DNA of 8,957 nt from Treponema sp. (lineage in GTDB: Bacteria; Spirochaetota; Spirochaetia; Treponematales; Treponemataceae): NCBI GenBank assembly GCA_014804085.1, contig JAAVAM010000018.1, forward strand, positions 21,878 through 30,834. Reading direction: 5' to 3'. Positions 6,301 through 8,957 of the stretch are shown here, piece after piece. The position numbers and the translations under genes were made by a program. The notes under the pieces are model-generated. The model ran no database searches. It had not been told where the DNA came from and saw only the letters and a list, made by a program, of their open reading frames with translations. The first letter of the stretch is position 1. Every line of letters begins with the position of its first letter.

Positions 6301-6468
6301 GTCATTTGTACTGGTGATAGGAAAGCATTTGGAGTGGTGCGTGTAGCGGACTACACTGGGAACGGGTGACGGCAATTCGGATACGATGAACAGTGTCGTC
6401 GGTATGCCGCCGAACCTGCCACAGTATACCATAGTATGCCGCACGCCACAACAGCCCGCATCGTTTTC
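6301..6468. other. Non-coding stretch with one small hairpin
   Basis: No credible gene is seen here. The one clear structure is GTGTAG-CGGA-CTACAC (6341-6356), a 6-bp stem with a tetraloop. It overlaps GGTGCGTGT (6336-6344), a copy of the same 9-mer at 6290-6298, 46 bp away, the same spacing as the neighbouring array. At 6431-6423 the minus strand reads TGG-TATACT, an extended -10 like those before parA and the HAD gene, with TTGTGG 17 bp upstream. No start codon with a ribosome site follows it, so any transcript would be non-coding. Confidence 0.5.
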
Positions 6469-6497
6469 TTTACAAACCGCCCGTTATTCCGTATCAT
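6469..6497 (+). promoter_or_regulatory. Sigma70-type promoter of the CoA-binding protein / methyltransferase operon
   Basis: TTTACA (6469-6474) and TATCAT (6492-6497) each match the -35 and -10 consensus at five of six positions and are separated by the optimal 17 bp. Transcription would start near 6504, giving a leader of about 23 nt that contains GGGGGAAGG (6517-6525) just before the ATG at 6527. This is the best-matching full promoter in the window and fixes the operon's start. Confidence 0.75.
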
Positions 6498-6526
6498 GGA
6501 ATAATCGCCATTTTCCGGGGGAAGGC

Positions 6527-6895
6527 ATGGATTTGAAAGAAATTATGCAGCAGCAGTCGTTTGCGGTGGCGGGCGATACGGTGCGTCCGCACAAATATGC
6601 CGCGCAAATCAAGCAGGGGCTGATTGAGCACGGCTACACGGTGTACGCGGTGGGAAAAGAGCTTGCCAGTTTCAACGACATTGACGGGGAGATTGACATC
6701 ATCGACCTGTGCATCAACCCGGTGCAGGGGCTTGCGCTCATGCGCGAGTGCAAGAAGCCGTTCAAGTGCATTGTCATTCAGCCGGGGGCAGAAAGCGACG
6801 AGCTGCTTGCGTTCCTTGACGAACACCGGCTGCCGTATATCCAGGGCTGCCTGCTCGTGGGACTGAGCGTGTACGCAAAGGATCAGGCGCAATGA
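6527..6895 (+). CDS. Small CoA-binding-domain (Rossmann-fold) protein
   Basis: This 122-residue protein resembles the stand-alone CoA_binding_2 / YccU-type family. SFAVAGDTVRPHKYAAQI (residues 11-28) corresponds to the first strand and nucleotide loop. HGYTVYAVGKE (35-45), DIIDLCINP (57-65), FKCIVIQPGAES (79-90) and LPYIQGCLLVGL (102-113) follow as the alternating strands and helices of the fold. Members of this family bind CoA or a related nucleotide, but their reaction is generally unknown, and no catalytic residue can be named. An in-frame ATG at 6386 would start upstream of the promoter and add unrelated sequence; the ATG at 6527 has the GGGGGAAGG ribosome site and a normal family N-terminus. 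The stop overlaps the next gene's start in an ATGA (6892-6895), so the two are translationally coupled and probably share a process. Confidence 0.85.
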   Translation: MDLKEIMQQQSFAVAGDTVRPHKYAAQIKQGLIEHGYTVYAVGKELASFNDIDGEIDIIDLCINPVQGLALMRECKKPFKCIVIQPGAESDELLAFLDEHRLPYIQGCLLVGLSVYAKDQAQ

Positions 6896-8106
6896 TACTT
6901 TCTGCCACGCTCTCAAAGCCGACCGCCGCCGTTCGCGAGGCGTTCGGCAGGGATGTCGTGCGCGTCAGAATCAAAATCCGCGCGGCAAGCACGGACGGCG
7001 GCGCGGCATACACGGCGGAATTTTTCACCAAAACGCAAGTCTTCCACCAAAAAATGACGGCGGCAGAACTGGATTCGTTCCTGTCCGCCCATGCGGGCAC
7101 GACGTTCCGTTCCTGCGTCGAGCGCACGGAGCGCGAAGAAATCACGATTCTGGCGAACAAAAAAGGCCGGATAACGCGCCTTGCAAAACCGTTGCGCCCG
7201 GCAGACGGGCAGACAGTCGTGCCGACTGAAAGCGCGGGCGAAAACCGCACCAAGGCATATCTGCTGCGCGAGGGCATTCCCGTTCCGTTCCTCGTCCGTC
7301 TGGGCGTGATGACCGCGCAGGGAAAAGTCATCGCGGCAAAATACGACAAATTCCGGCAGGTAAACCGATTCTTGGAATACGTGGACGACGTGCTGGACGA
7401 CGTGATTGCCGCCCGCGCACAAGCCGATTCCAATGCAGAACGAGCGACCCCGCTGCGCATCGTGGACTTTGGGTCGGGAAAATCGTACCTGACGTTTGCG
7501 GTGCAGTATTTTCTGACGGAAATCCGCCACATTGACTGCGAGATAACGGGGCTTGACCTAAAAGAAGACGTGGTTTCCTGGTGCAACGCGCTCGCCCAAT
7601 CCTGCGGCTGCAAGAACCTCCGCTTTGCCGTGGGAGACATTGCCCGCTACGGCGACGGGCGCGAAGCCGACATCGTGCTGACGCTCCACGCCTGCGACAC
7701 GGCGACCGACTACGCGCTTGATTACGCCGTCCGCCACCATGCGACCGCCATTCTGAGCGTTCCCTGCTGCCAGCACGAACTGAACGCGCAGCTTGATTAC
7801 TGCACGGTCGCCCGGCAGGAAAACGCCTCGCCGTTCGCGCCGCTGCTTAAGCATGGTCTCCTCAAAGAACGGTTTGCGGCACTGGCAACGGACGCAATCC
7901 GGGCGGCATATTTGGAAGACGCGGGCTACAAAGTGACCGTGCTGGAATTCATCGATGAAAGCCACACGCCCAAAAACCTGCTTATCCGCGCGGTGCGGAA
8001 AGCAAACGGAACGGCAAGAACGACGGCGCGCACGGAGGCAGAACGGCTGATGGACGCGCTCGGCGTAACACAGACATTCGCAACGGCACGGAAAAACGAA
8101 TCATAG
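6892..8106 (+). CDS. Class I SAM-dependent methyltransferase, Methyltransf_32 type
   Basis: This 404-residue protein has a C-terminal Rossmann methyltransferase domain of the Methyltransf_32 type. Motif I is IVDFGSGKSYLTFAV (190-204), the acidic strand-2 loop is GLDLK (220-224), and NLRFAVGDI (242-250) precedes the family signature LTLHACDTATDYAL (263-276). Then come SVPCCQHEL (289-297) with its paired cysteines, and HTPKNLLIRAV (358-368) near the end. Residues 1-185 form an N-terminal region of unknown role, including KYDKFRQVNRFLEYVDDVL (150-168), which is typical upstream of this domain. The substrate is not known for the bacterial members; RNA, protein or small molecule are all possible. 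AAAGGA at 6877-6882, 9 nt before the start, serves as the ribosome site inside the upstream gene. The stop codon at 8104-8106 overlaps the convergent HAD gene by 6 nt, leaving no room for a private terminator. Confidence 0.88.
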   Translation: MILSATLSKPTAAVREAFGRDVVRVRIKIRAASTDGGAAYTAEFFTKTQVFHQKMTAAELDSFLSAHAGTTFRSCVERTEREEITILANKKGRITRLAKPLRPADGQTVVPTESAGENRTKAYLLREGIPVPFLVRLGVMTAQGKVIAAKYDKFRQVNRFLEYVDDVLDDVIAARAQADSNAERATPLRIVDFGSGKSYLTFAVQYFLTEIRHIDCEITGLDLKEDVVSWCNALAQSCGCKNLRFAVGDIARYGDGREADIVLTLHACDTATDYALDYAVRHHATAILSVPCCQHELNAQLDYCTVARQENASPFAPLLKHGLLKERFAALATDAIRAAYLEDAGYKVTVLEFIDESHTPKNLLIRAVRKANGTARTTARTEAERLMDALGVTQTFATARKNES

Positions 8107-8937
8107 CACCCAGTCACGCAGGAAGTTGCCCACGCCGTCGTGGTTGTTGTCGTCTTCCGTCACGTAGCGCGCGGCTTCCTGAATGTACGGCAGCCCGTTG
8201 CGCATGGCAACGCCGTGGTGCGCCAGCCGGATCATGCTTTCGTCGTTCATGCTGTCGCCGAATGCCATCGTCCGTTCCGGCGGAATGCCGAGCCGCTTTG
8301 CCAACTCCAGCAACGCTTCGCCTTTGCCGCAGTGCGCGGGCATAATCTCCAAAAAATACGGCTTGCTCACAAAAATGACCGCACGGTCGCCGAGCGCGCG
8401 CTTGAGGTCGGACTGCAATGTTTGCAGCGCGGCAGGGTCGCCGGGAATGACCATTTTGCTCTGCCCGCCCTTGATGAAATCGGCAAAATCGGGGCGCACT
8501 TCCATGGAAAGCCCGCACAACTCCACGTCAAGGCGTGTCCATTCGTTGTCTTTGGACGGATAAATCGTTGCCGGGTCATACACCTGGCACGGAAGCCCGC
8601 GCTTTTCCGCCTCGCGGTAGGCGTACAGCAGCACGTCGCCGTCAACGGTGCGCGCGTAAATCTGCCGCCGCTCGTGCATGTCGTAAATGGTCGCGCCGTT
8701 CATGGCAATGATGTAGCGTCCCGCCTGCGTACCCGCGATGTCCAGGCGGCGCACGTAAGGCAGAATCGCGTTTTCGGTACGCCCCGAACAGAGCACGACG
8801 AATATGCCCCGCGCGGCGCACGACTGCAAGGCGGCGACCGTAAGCGGCATAATCTGCACGTCCTTGTTGAGCAACGTGTCGTCCAAGTCGAACGCGATAA
8901 TGCCGACATCAAGTTTTGACTGCGGAAGTTTTCTCAT
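8101..8937 (-). CDS. Cof-type HAD-superfamily phosphatase
   Basis: This 278-residue HAD hydrolase of the Cof/YidA (type IIB cap) group has all four motifs. Motif I is FDLDDT (16-21) with nucleophile D17 and D19. Motif II is CSGRT (50-54). Motif III is K205 in GKGEAL, and motif IV is GDSMND (227-232). AMNGA (78-82) leads into the cap domain, roughly residues 85-190. Such enzymes dephosphorylate small phosphorylated metabolites (sugar phosphates, nucleotides, cofactors) in the cytoplasm, with broad overlapping specificity, so no substrate is assigned. The ATG at 8937 was chosen over an in-frame TTG at 8955, because the stretch between them contains the -10 element TATACT and family members start close to the first motif. 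No ribosome site is present, suggesting a leaderless message. It is transcribed toward the methyltransferase gene, with overlapping stops. Confidence 0.93.
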   Translation of the reverse strand: MRKLPQSKLDVGIIAFDLDDTLLNKDVQIMPLTVAALQSCAARGIFVVLCSGRTENAILPYVRRLDIAGTQAGRYIIAMNGATIYDMHERRQIYARTVDGDVLLYAYREAEKRGLPCQVYDPATIYPSKDNEWTRLDVELCGLSMEVRPDFADFIKGGQSKMVIPGDPAALQTLQSDLKRALGDRAVIFVSKPYFLEIMPAHCGKGEALLELAKRLGIPPERTMAFGDSMNDESMIRLAHHGVAMRNGLPYIQEAARYVTEDDNNHDGVGNFLRDWVL

Positions 8938-8943
8938 GGCAGC

Positions 8944-8952
8944 AGTATACCA
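8944..8952 (-). promoter_or_regulatory. Extended -10 promoter of the HAD phosphatase gene
   Basis: Read on the minus strand, TGG precedes TATACT, giving a TGn extended -10. It is only 6 nt from the ATG at 8937, so transcription would begin at or within a base or two of the start codon. The -35 region lies beyond the window. The same hexamer and TGn extension precede parA. Confidence 0.55.
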
Positions 8953-8957
8953 CAATG

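Noticed and set aside
6163..6444. Minus-strand open frame of 93 residues across the palindrome
   Set aside because: It has a GTG start with no ribosome site, no recognisable motif, and it runs through the repeat array and palindrome.
7561..7580. ACGTGGTTTCC, resembling half of a parS site
   Set aside because: The left half does not complement it, it lies inside the conserved methyltransferase coding sequence, and no CACGTG core was found anywhere in the window. No parS site is claimed.

Overview
This window looks like chromosomal DNA of a high-GC spirochaete, most likely a Treponema-like, host-associated species that can use pectin. The support is indirect. It includes a very long secreted lipoprotein made of Big_2-type Ig-like modules around a pectin methylesterase domain, a spirochaete-style N-terminus (hydrophobic stretch, LPAC lipobox, then a Gly/Asp/Ser linker), and the mix of housekeeping genes. 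No rRNA, tRNA, phage, IS or CRISPR feature was found, so the genus is inference.

Layout. Bases 1-329 hold the 3' part of a YjbR/MmcQ-family gene on the + strand. Bases 350-2036 hold the chromosome-partitioning pair parA-parB on the - strand, with an 8-nt overlap and a GTG start for parB. Bases 2037-2310 are an intergenic spacer with two successive intrinsic terminators for the gene to the right and an extended -10 promoter for parA. Bases 2311-5841 (-) encode the 1176-residue pectinesterase lipoprotein. Bases 5842-6526 are a 685-bp non-coding region. It holds the lipoprotein promoter area, a degenerate tandem array built on a 23-bp period and organised as 45-47-bp dimers, and a perfect 24-bp palindrome with a third competing arm. 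It ends in a good sigma70-type promoter. Bases 6527-8106 (+) are a two-gene operon: a small CoA-binding-fold protein and a Methyltransf_32-type methyltransferase, joined by an ATGA overlap. Bases 8101-8937 (-) encode a Cof-type HAD phosphatase that converges on the methyltransferase, with stop codons overlapping by 6 nt.

How the genes work together. ParA and ParB form one functional unit for origin segregation. The lipoprotein is a stand-alone extracellular enzyme that would remove methyl esters from pectin. The CoA-binding protein and methyltransferase are translationally coupled and probably act in one unassigned process. The YjbR and HAD genes are ordinary housekeeping neighbours.

The least explained feature is the 5963-6238 repeat array with the adjacent palindrome. 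The lipoprotein is also notable for variant CE8 motifs and for AT-rich blocks that match its C-terminal modules. No defence island or other complete new system is visible.
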